Part shown: positions 8,390-14,669 of the stretch, piece by piece
How positions within the stretch are numbered: position 1 is the stretch's first letter
How the letters are laid out: every line of letters begins with the position of its first letter
From: Rhodopirellula sp. SM50
Lineage (GTDB): Bacteria; Planctomycetota; Planctomycetia; Pirellulales; Pirellulaceae
Assembly: GCF_002289565.1 (NCBI RefSeq)
Contig: NZ_NTFY01000025.1
Coordinates: forward strand, 1 to 61,359
Length of the DNA stretch: 61,359 bases
Direction of reading: 5' to 3'
Notes under the pieces: generated by a model
Told to the model about the DNA's origin: nothing
What the model saw: only the letters and a program-made list of their open reading frames with translations
The model's database searches: none
Made by a program: the position numbers and the translations under genes

Positions 8390-9529
8390 TCAGAACGAGC
8401 GTTGGATCGAGAACTCGGCGATTTCGATGAGGCAGTTTTTAGCCGGGCCGGTGGGCAGATCGGCGATCGCGTCGAGGCCGCGTCGCTTGAATTCGGCAGC
8501 GGTTGCGACGGTGAATTCCCGCGCGTCGGATTGATCGAGCCAGCTGCGAATCTGTGAGATCCGATTGGCGGTGGGGCCGTTGAGGACCGTCAAAATGGCG
8601 TTTCGTCGCTCGGGGTTTGCGGTTTCCAGCAGACGGATGATCGGGAGCGTGATTTTTCCCTGTTCCAGATCCGTTCCCAGCGTTTTGCCGACCGCTTCAT
8701 CGTCGCCCCAAAGGTCCAGGGAATCGTCGGCGATCTGGAACGCGATTCCGAGACTGTTGCCGTATTCGGCGAGTCGATCGATCGTTTCCGCATCGCAACC
8801 GGCTTCCGCGGCGGCGAGCGAACAGGCGACGCGGCACAGCTCGGCGGTTTTTCCTTGGATGATTTCGAAATAGGTGTCGCGATCGATTTCGAGATCATCG
8901 CGACCGAGCACCTGACGCAACTCGCCTTCACAAACCAGGCGTGCGGCTTGGCCGACCCACTGGCAGGTGCGGGTGTTGTCGAGTGTCGCAGCCAATTGGA
9001 AACTTTGGGCGAACAAATAATCGCCCAGCAGAATACTGGTGTGATTGTTCCATTGGGCGTTGATGGTGGGGACATGCCGGCGCGTCGCGGCTTCGTCCAA
9101 CACGTCGTCGTGGACCAGCGTCGCCGTATGGACCATCTCCAGAACCGCTCCGATGGTGATGTTGCTCGGCTTCACGCCCCCGAGGGCTTCGGCCATCAGC
9201 AAGTGCACGGCCGGCCGCAGACGCTTGCCCCCCAGCGAAACCCCGTGGCGCAGCAACGCCGAAACGCCTTCGAAGGGACTTTGCAATTGTAAACGCAGGG
9301 TGGCTTCGACGTCCGCCAACGGCTTGGCGATGGGACCATAAAGTCGCTGCAACAGCGGATTGGCCGAGGGGGCGGCACTGTTCTTGGACATGCGGGCCGT
9401 GTGGTCGCCCGTCGGGGGGGATCGGCGGGATTCGCTCTGCGCGACACCGTTGCGCGTGCCGCTGACTCGGCTGTCGGTGTCGACCTGTACCGTGTCGGAG
9501 CGATCTCGAAACGTCTCAGAAGCGTCCAT
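8390..9529 (-). CDS. Polyprenyl diphosphate synthase (trans-isoprenyl, IspB-like)
   Basis: 379 aa from ATG 9529; ATG 9391 would give 333 aa, closer to the family norm, and the first ~46 residues look unstructured. Landmarks are GGKRLRP, the first Asp-rich motif in LVHDDVLDEA (DDxxD), GDYLFAQSF, GKTAEL, and the second Asp-rich motif in IAFQIADDSLD followed by GKTLGTDLEQGKITLP. It condenses isopentenyl diphosphate units into a long all-trans chain, probably the side chain of respiratory quinone; chain length cannot be read with certainty. It lies ~110 bp downstream of moaC on the same strand. Confidence 0.9.
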   Translation of the reverse strand: MDASETFRDRSDTVQVDTDSRVSGTRNGVAQSESRRSPPTGDHTARMSKNSAAPSANPLLQRLYGPIAKPLADVEATLRLQLQSPFEGVSALLRHGVSLGGKRLRPAVHLLMAEALGGVKPSNITIGAVLEMVHTATLVHDDVLDEAATRRHVPTINAQWNNHTSILLGDYLFAQSFQLAATLDNTRTCQWVGQAARLVCEGELRQVLGRDDLEIDRDTYFEIIQGKTAELCRVACSLAAAEAGCDAETIDRLAEYGNSLGIAFQIADDSLDLWGDDEAVGKTLGTDLEQGKITLPIIRLLETANPERRNAILTVLNGPTANRISQIRSWLDQSDAREFTVATAAEFKRRGLDAIADLPTGPAKNCLIEIAEFSIQRSF

Positions 9530-9639
9530 TTTCTTACGCGTGTCTGCAGGAAGGGGGAACGGGGCGATCGATTGCAATAGAAACGAAACCGCAATTAGAA
9601 ACCAGGGATAACGAAATCAAAGGGGGCCGATTGGTCGCA

Positions 9640-10152
9640 TCAGGAATGCGTGCCGGGATTTCGCACGAACGTCCCCGACTGGCCACCTTCTTTCCCTTCC
9701 ACTTGCGTCGGTCCGATCTGCATCGCCCGATCGACGGATTTGAGCATGTCGTAAACCGTCAGCGCGGCGACACTGGCGGCGGTGAGGGCTTCCATTTCGA
9801 TTCCGGTCTTTCCCGACGTGGCGCAGGTGACGCGACAGATCAGCTGCGGGGTCGACGTGGGCTGCGGCGATTCGGTTTCCTCCGCCCACTGAAAGTCGAC
9901 TTCAGCGGACTCGATCGGGATCGCGTGACAGAGGGGGATCAGATGGGGCGTCCACTTGGCCGCTGCGATGGCGGCCAGCCGGGCGACCGCCAGCACATCG
10001 CCTTTACGGCTGGTCCCTCGCCGCACCAGTTCGGCCGCTTGGGCGTTCATGGAGATCCGCGACGAGGCGGTGGCGATGCGTTTGGTGACCGATTTGTCGG
10101 AGACGTCGACCATGTGGACGTTGCCATCGGCGTCGAAGTGGTTGGAAGGCAT
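9640..10152 (-). CDS. moaC: Cyclic pyranopterin monophosphate synthase
   Basis: 170 aa, the usual length for MoaC. It converts the cyclic GTP-derived intermediate from MoaA to cyclic pyranopterin monophosphate in molybdenum cofactor synthesis. Diagnostic motifs are NVHMVDVSDK at the N-terminus, AAKWTPHLIPLCHAIPIE, SGKTGIEMEALTAASVAALTVYDM (catalytic Asp at about 135) and a KEGGQSG tail. No other moa gene is in the window. Its start codon is 11 bp from the left arm of heptamer array locus 2, so its promoter must lie within or beyond that array. Confidence 0.96.
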   Translation of the reverse strand: MPSNHFDADGNVHMVDVSDKSVTKRIATASSRISMNAQAAELVRRGTSRKGDVLAVARLAAIAAAKWTPHLIPLCHAIPIESAEVDFQWAEETESPQPTSTPQLICRVTCATSGKTGIEMEALTAASVAALTVYDMLKSVDRAMQIGPTQVEGKEGGQSGTFVRNPGTHS

Positions 10153-10162
10153 GTTTTTTTAA

Positions 10163-10340
10163 GTTTCAAGTTTTAAGTTCCAAAGGTTTGCTGCCGATGG
10201 CCGTCGCTGCGATTCTGTAACGAAATCTCTCCACTCCGCAACCCGCTGCCGCCAACTTGAAACTTGAAACTTGAAACTTGAAACTTGAAACTTGAAACTT
10301 GAAACTTGAAACTTGAAACTTGAAACTTGAAACTTGAAAA
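10163..10340. repeat. Inverted pair of heptamer tandem arrays (locus 2)
   Basis: The left arm is three degenerate units (GTTTCAA, GTTTTAA, GTTCCAA; 10163-10183). The right arm is 11 perfect TTGAAAC units (10257-10333) plus a partial one. About 73 bp of non-repetitive DNA separate them. Orientation is as at locus 1: GTTTCAA-type units left, TTGAAAC right. The array sits between the start of moaC and the terminator of the HTH/receiver gene, and its right end runs into that terminator's A-run. Confidence 0.92.
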
Positions 10341-10377
10341 AAAAAACGCCACACATTTGCGGGAAATGTGTGGCGTT
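10337..10377 (-). terminator. Intrinsic terminator of the HTH/receiver gene
   Basis: A perfect 14-bp stem (arms 10345-10358 and 10364-10377, core GCCACACATTT) with a 5-nt loop is followed on the minus strand by ten Ts (A-run 10337-10346). This is a textbook rho-independent terminator 60 bp after the stop of the upstream minus-strand gene. Confidence 0.9.
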
Positions 10378-10438
10378 CTCGTTGTGGTCGGTGGTGAAGC
10401 GTGAATCCTGCGGCGGCCTGAGCCGGAGCAGGAACCGT

Positions 10439-11011
10439 TCACACCAGTTCTTTCTTTGCTCCGACGAGTGTTCTCAGTCGTTCAGCCAACAGATGGGCGT
10501 CGAACGGTTTTTTGAACGTCTCGTTGATGCTGCTTCGATCAAAACTCATCGGCTGGCCGTCATCGGGCAGCAGCGCGATCAGAATGACATCGGTGAAATC
10601 CGCATTTTTGCGCAGGTTCTGGCAAATCTGTACGGCTTCGATCTTGCCGATCGAAAAGTCCACGATGATGCAGTCTGGCGTGAAGCTTTCGGCTTGAATT
10701 CCGGCTTCGAAACCGCTCGCCGCAACAGCGACCTTGAACGATTTTTCCGGCGGTAATTCTCGCTTCAAGTTCTCGATCAAAACTTGATCTTGGGCGACGA
10801 TCAGGCACTTGGCCATCGCTTCGTCCTCCAAGTCACCCAACGGCATGCCGTGCTCCTTCAGGAACTTGATCAGGTATTCACGTGGAATACGACGATCTTG
10901 TGATCCTGGGATTCGGTAGCCTTTCAAACGCCCCGAATCGAACCATTTTGAAACAGTTCGGGGTGCGACTTTGCAAATCTTGGCGACCTGTCCAGTCGTA
11001 AAGACCTTCAT
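10439..11011 (-). CDS. HTH (excisionase/MerR-type) protein with receiver-like domain
   Basis: 190 aa. Residues 1-55 are a DNA-binding domain of the excisionase/MerR type (TTGQVAKICKVAPRTVSKWFDSGRL ... REYLIKFLKEHG). Residues 67-190 resemble a response-regulator receiver: CIIVDF with a candidate phospho-acceptor D118, and FKKPFD supplying the conserved Lys. The acidic pair at the first strand is changed to LIVAQD (A73, Q74, D75), and the usual Thr/Ser position lies in LIALLPDD, so phosphorylation may be lost or altered. No sensor kinase is adjacent. A GGAGAG ribosome site sits 8 bp before ATG 11011, and a strong terminator follows the gene. Confidence 0.85.
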   Translation of the reverse strand: MKVFTTGQVAKICKVAPRTVSKWFDSGRLKGYRIPGSQDRRIPREYLIKFLKEHGMPLGDLEDEAMAKCLIVAQDQVLIENLKRELPPEKSFKVAVAASGFEAGIQAESFTPDCIIVDFSIGKIEAVQICQNLRKNADFTDVILIALLPDDGQPMSFDRSSINETFKKPFDAHLLAERLRTLVGAKKELV

Positions 11012-11911
11012 ATCAGGCTCTCCATAACGCCTCGTTGATTATTCCCTCGAACAATGGTGCGTCGGTACCCAATGTTCTCATGGCCTTGGTCGATCAGTTG
11101 TGCCGCACGCCTTCTCGTTCGTTTCATCTGTCTCACCGGTCCTGATCGCTGAGACAAAGTCTTACGAACCTGAATGCTGTCGTGTGCTGCAAACCGAACG
11201 CTGGGTCAGGCCACCCGGCTCACATCCTGTGACGCTTACCGAACGGGATCACTTGCTAGGTTTCAAACGTTTACAAACGGATCACTCCGCTTTGGTCGGG
11301 GTAGATGCTGTGACGTCCGGCGACCAACGCCCAACGTTCCAATCGCGAAACACGGCTGACAGGATGATGGGTGTTGTCATCATGTCGATGTTTACAGGAA
11401 CGTTCGGCTATGGTCGCCATCTGCCTTCGAGAAGAAGAGGTGTCACGAACGCGACGCCCTCGACTCGATTGCTTTCCCAGAATCCCCCCCTGGGCGGATC
11501 CACAACTCGGCTGCCACCAGCCCTCCTGCGTCGAGACGGTGAAAACCGTTCTCCGCGAGAGAACCCAGTCGAAAACTGTCGATCCGAGACTTAGTGTCGA
11601 GCAAAACCGCCCCAATTCTTTAGGGCGTTTGGAAGGGAACAAGCGTCATGGCCCCTGTGACGGTCCTTGACCGGATCAATCGGGACGGCCGGATTGATGC
11701 CGGTGATGCAAAACACCCGTGTTTCCGGGACTTTAGACACCAAAGGCACGGATTCTGTTGCACCGAAACGGACGATTTGCGAAGAAAAAAAACTTTTTAT
11801 AAAGTTCATTTTCGTCTCCAATCGGTCTAGACAGCATGCCAATCGACGAGTCATCTGGCCGCAAAATCAGTCGCACCTTCACGCCTCTCCGCCACCACCG
11901 CAACCCTCACC
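11012..11911. other. 900-bp gap between divergent genes, nothing recognised
   Basis: This gap holds the promoters of the HTH/receiver gene (minus) and the M42 peptidase gene (plus). Short open frames on both strands lack any recognisable motif, codon pattern or ribosome site. An A/T-rich patch around 11785-11815 contains a 6-bp inverted repeat (AACTTT/AAAGTT). The length is large for this otherwise compact region and may hide an RNA gene or a decayed gene. Confidence 0.4.
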
Positions 11912-12994
11912 ATGCAAGACAACGCTCGCGCCTTCTTTGAACAAGCCATCGCCACGCCCAGTCCCTCGGGATACGAAGAGCGGATCCAAAAACTGATTCG
12001 CGATTACATCACGCCCCATGCCGACCGCGTGCGCATCGATGTGCACGGTAACTTGATCGCCGAAGTCGGCAACGGTGACGGACCGCGTTTGATGTTGGCC
12101 GGGCACTGCGATCAAATCGGGATGTTGGTTTCTCACATCGATGAAAACGGGTTTGTGTACGCGCAAACCATCGGCGGTTGGGATCCCCAACAATTGATCG
12201 GGCAAGCCATGTCGATCTGGACCGACTCCGGAGAAGTCCCCGCGGTCATCAGCCGCAAGCCCATTCACTTGCTCAACAACGACGAACGCAAGAAGGTGGT
12301 CGGACTGGACGAAATGTGGTTGGACGTCGGAGCCAATAACGACAAACAGGCGCGCGAGAAGATACGCATCGGCGACCCGATCACGTTGGACCTGCAGCTG
12401 CGCCCGCTGATGAACTCACTCGTCAGCGGTCCCGGGATGGATAACAAGACCGGGATGTGGACGGTGATCGAAGCATTGCGACGCGCGAAAGAACTGGCCG
12501 GCGCCGGTGGGATCGGCTGCCACCTGCACAGCGTCTCCACCGTACAAGAAGAAATCGGACTGCGTGGCGCCAAAACCGCCGCCGGTGGAATCCATCCCGA
12601 CGTCGCCATCGCCGTCGATGTGACCCACGCCTCGGACTGCCCCACCATCGACAAGAACAAGCAAGGCGACCTGCGCCTCGGCGGCGGACCGGTGATCTTT
12701 CGCGGACCGAACATCAACCCCAAAGTCGCCACACGGTTGATCGAACTGGCCGAAGCCAACAATATCCCCTACCAACTGGCCGCGATCGGTCGCGCGACCC
12801 CCAACGATGCCAACGTCTTGCAACTCCACGGCGCCGGAGTCGCCACCGGGCTGGTGGCGATCCCCAATCGCTACATGCACTCCGCCGTCGAAGCGATTTC
12901 GTTAGAGGACATCGATCACGTCGCGCAACTTCTCGCCCACTTCGCTGCGGCGCTCACGGCCGACGATGACTTTACGCCGGGGGGGCAGATTTAG
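11912..12994 (+). CDS. M42-family metallo-aminopeptidase
   Basis: 360 aa, typical for M42 (glutamyl aminopeptidase/FrvX-type) enzymes, which are cytoplasmic, two-metal and often dodecameric. Metal and catalytic motifs are AGHCDQIG (H65, D67), GPGMDNKTG, VQEEIGLRGA, AVDVTHASD and the final His in NRYMHSAVE. It removes N-terminal residues from peptides, supporting peptide recycling. A heptamer array begins at the base right after its TAG stop. Confidence 0.93.
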   Translation: MQDNARAFFEQAIATPSPSGYEERIQKLIRDYITPHADRVRIDVHGNLIAEVGNGDGPRLMLAGHCDQIGMLVSHIDENGFVYAQTIGGWDPQQLIGQAMSIWTDSGEVPAVISRKPIHLLNNDERKKVVGLDEMWLDVGANNDKQAREKIRIGDPITLDLQLRPLMNSLVSGPGMDNKTGMWTVIEALRRAKELAGAGGIGCHLHSVSTVQEEIGLRGAKTAAGGIHPDVAIAVDVTHASDCPTIDKNKQGDLRLGGGPVIFRGPNINPKVATRLIELAEANNIPYQLAAIGRATPNDANVLQLHGAGVATGLVAIPNRYMHSAVEAISLEDIDHVAQLLAHFAAALTADDDFTPGGQI

Positions 12995-13057
12995 GTTTCA
13001 AGTTTCAGGTTTCAGGTTTCAGGTTTCAGGTTTCAGGTTTCAGGTTTCAGGTTTCAG
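12995..13057. repeat. Heptamer tandem array, left arm (locus 3)
   Basis: Nine uninterrupted units: GTTTCAA followed by eight GTTTCAG. It starts at the first base after the stop codon of the M42 gene. Together with the inverted right arm at 13514-13548 it brackets the four-helix-bundle gene. Unit and orientation match loci 1 and 2. Confidence 0.93.
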
Positions 13058-13076
13058 GTTCAAACGGGAGGTTGAG

Positions 13077-13507
13077 ATGGCCGCGATTACGAGGTTTGAG
13101 GACATTTTGGCTTGGCAAAAGGGCCGTGAGTGACCCAGCTGATCTATCGATGCTCACGTCAGGACGATTTTGCGCGAGACTTCGCGCTGAAAGATCAGAT
13201 ACGAAGGGCATCGATTTCGATCACATCCAACATCGCAGAGGGATTTGAACGGGATGGCAACAAGGAATTTGTCCAATTCCTTTCGCATGCCAAGGCCTCG
13301 TGCGGCGAGGTTCGATCCCAGCTCTACGTTGCTTACGATGAACGCTACCTCGACGAGCACGAGTTTGAGGACCTACAGAACAAATGTCGTGAAATCAGCC
13401 GACTGATCAACGGATTCATCAACTACCTGAACAAATCTGATTTTCGCGGTCCAAAGTACATCCGAGAACTTCGCGATCCCTACATGGTCGATCGCCAAAT
13501 CTGCTGA
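13077..13507 (+). pseudogene. Four-helix-bundle (S23/IVP-type) protein, frameshifted
   Basis: The start is ATG 13077 with GGGAGG a few bases upstream. The first 18 codons read MAAITRFEDILAWQKGRE, the standard N-terminus of the 23S-rRNA-intervening-sequence/four-helix-bundle family, then hit TGA at 13131. The rest of the family sequence continues in another frame from 13130 (TQLIYRC, IRRASISITSNIAEGFERDGNKEFVQFL, GEVRSQLYVA, LINGFINYL). One missing base after GAG explains the break. An intact protein would be ~143 aa; a GTG at 13130 could still give 125 aa lacking part of helix 1. The family is the same fold as Avd of diversity-generating retroelements; no reverse transcriptase is nearby. The gene is bracketed by inverted heptamer arrays. 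Confidence 0.85.
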
Positions 13508-13513
13508 AGTGAC

Positions 13514-13548
13514 TTGGAACTTGGAACTTGAAACTTGAAACTTGTAAC
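13514..13548. repeat. Heptamer tandem array, right arm (locus 3)
   Basis: Five units: TTGGAAC x2, TTGAAAC x2, TTGTAAC. They are inverted relative to 12995-13057. The last base is immediately before the stop codon (13549-13551) of the convergent SprT-like gene. Confidence 0.9.
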
Positions 13549-14424
13549 CTATTTAACCCGGCGCAGCCGTTCCAGCGGGACGTAGTAGCGTGAGTAACGT
13601 TTTCCGTCGCTGAACTTTTGCCCGGCGGGGTTGGGGACCAGCACGGTCGCGCGGCGGGTGATGCGGTTGACGCGGCCTTGCATGCGGTGCCCTTCGTGAT
13701 GGAACACCACGTCGTCGCCGACGCGGATGTTGAAGCGGACCGCGGCACGTTCGCGCTGGGTGATCAAGTTGTGTTGATAGTCGGTGTGGCCGAAGTACCG
13801 ATGGGCGATCGACTGATAGCGGGCTTCACTGCAATTGCCGTCATTCCAAATCAGCATCTCGATCAGATGCACGAATTCGTGTTCGGCGATCCGTTGCATC
13901 GCCTCCAAACGGTCACGGCAAAGGCACCCGGCGACCTCGATCGGCCGTGAAACGTCTTCAAACGTTTGAAATAGCAGCGTGCTGGAAAGGACGAGTTCAA
14001 ATTGTCGCCGCCCGTCATAGTTGCCTTCGGGATATTGGGTGACCAATTTGCCGCCGACGCTGGTCATTCGGGATGACAATTGAAAGGAGATCCCTTCGGC
14101 CGACGCGGCGTTGAGGATTCGGCCGTCGAAGAAGCGATCGTCGTACAGCCGGATCATCCTGGAGACGTCTTCCGGCGAGACCTTTTGGAAATTCGGCCCG
14201 TCGATGCAGCGACTGGTCAACAGCATCTGCTCATAGATCTGTCGTCGCCATTGATCACGCTGCGACGCGGGAAACGTTCGAATCGCAACTTCACCAGCCA
14301 GTCGCCCCAAGACCTCGGGATCTCGCGGCGACGGCCCCGCCGGGTGCACGCTTGGCGACACCGCCCGCGCCTTGCCGGTTCGGTGGCGTGTTTGTTTCCG
14401 AGTGTTGGTCTGCCGATGCGTCAT
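13549..14424 (-). CDS. SprT-like zinc metalloprotease domain protein
   Basis: 291 aa. The central region carries HEFVH (H182, E183, H186) in the context RIAEHEFVHLIEMLIW, the HExxH zinc site of SprT-like/SPRTN-type proteins, preceded by DDRFFDG and followed by a second segment with RYFGH that may hold the third ligand. The C-terminal ~60 residues (VRFNIRVGDDVVFHHEGHRMQGRVNRITRRATV) look like a small SH3-like beta domain. Its substrate is unknown; SPRTN relatives act on DNA-protein crosslinks. ATG 14424 is preferred; a longer frame would use a TTG inside a repeat. The stop touches a heptamer array. Confidence 0.75.
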   Translation of the reverse strand: MTHRQTNTRKQTRHRTGKARAVSPSVHPAGPSPRDPEVLGRLAGEVAIRTFPASQRDQWRRQIYEQMLLTSRCIDGPNFQKVSPEDVSRMIRLYDDRFFDGRILNAASAEGISFQLSSRMTSVGGKLVTQYPEGNYDGRRQFELVLSSTLLFQTFEDVSRPIEVAGCLCRDRLEAMQRIAEHEFVHLIEMLIWNDGNCSEARYQSIAHRYFGHTDYQHNLITQRERAAVRFNIRVGDDVVFHHEGHRMQGRVNRITRRATVLVPNPAGQKFSDGKRYSRYYVPLERLRRVK

Positions 14425-14446
14425 CCTGAAGCTCACGGTGGAAGGC

Positions 14447-14576
14447 AACGCTGTGAAGCATTTTTTAGCGGCAGGGCGCGAGCCCTCCGGTGTTTTGGCA
14501 GAGATGAAGAACCGGAGGGCTCGCGCCCTGCCGCTAAAACCTCAAGAAACACCTAGGAAAAATGCTTCACAGCGTT
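14447..14576. repeat. 130-bp nested double-hairpin element, type A copy 1
   Basis: The outer arms (14447-14465 and 14558-14576) are a perfect 19-bp inverted repeat beginning AACGCTGTGAAGC. Inside lies a perfect 26-bp inverted repeat (14466-14491 and 14511-14536; core GGCAGGGCGCGAGCCCTCC) around a 19-nt loop. The element recurs at 58830-58959 and, with a degraded right half, at 29887-29975. It contains no open frame and sits between the divergent SprT-like and hydrolase-like genes. Confidence 0.95.
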
Positions 14577-14589
14577 AGGTAGCCGGGGG

Positions 14590-14638
14590 TAGGTGACGCT
14601 GTGCGTCACCACCATGATGTGACGCACAGCGTCACCTA
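14590..14638. repeat. 20-bp perfect inverted repeat upstream of the secreted hydrolase-like gene
   Basis: The arms 14590-14609 and 14619-14638 are perfect reverse complements, with a 9-nt loop. Each arm is itself near-palindromic (GGTGACGC/GCGTCACC). It lies 13 bp after the type A element and 31 bp before ATG 14670, so it is probably in the 5' leader of that gene and could affect its expression. Confidence 0.85.
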
Positions 14639-14669
14639 CGACTCCAACGTAGAAGAACAGGGCAATCGA

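Noticed and set aside
11100..11594. 164-codon ORF in the 900-bp gap
   Set aside because: No motif, no ribosome site and a competing frame on the other strand; the composition does not look coding.
13116..13133. Programmed -1 frameshift at A-AAG-GGC in the four-helix-bundle gene
   Set aside because: The heptamer fits a slippery site, but slipping there leads to TGA at 13127, so it cannot join the two halves; a one-base loss fits better.
13077..13507. Diversity-generating retroelement Avd gene
   Set aside because: Same protein family, but no reverse transcriptase, template repeat or variable target is nearby.
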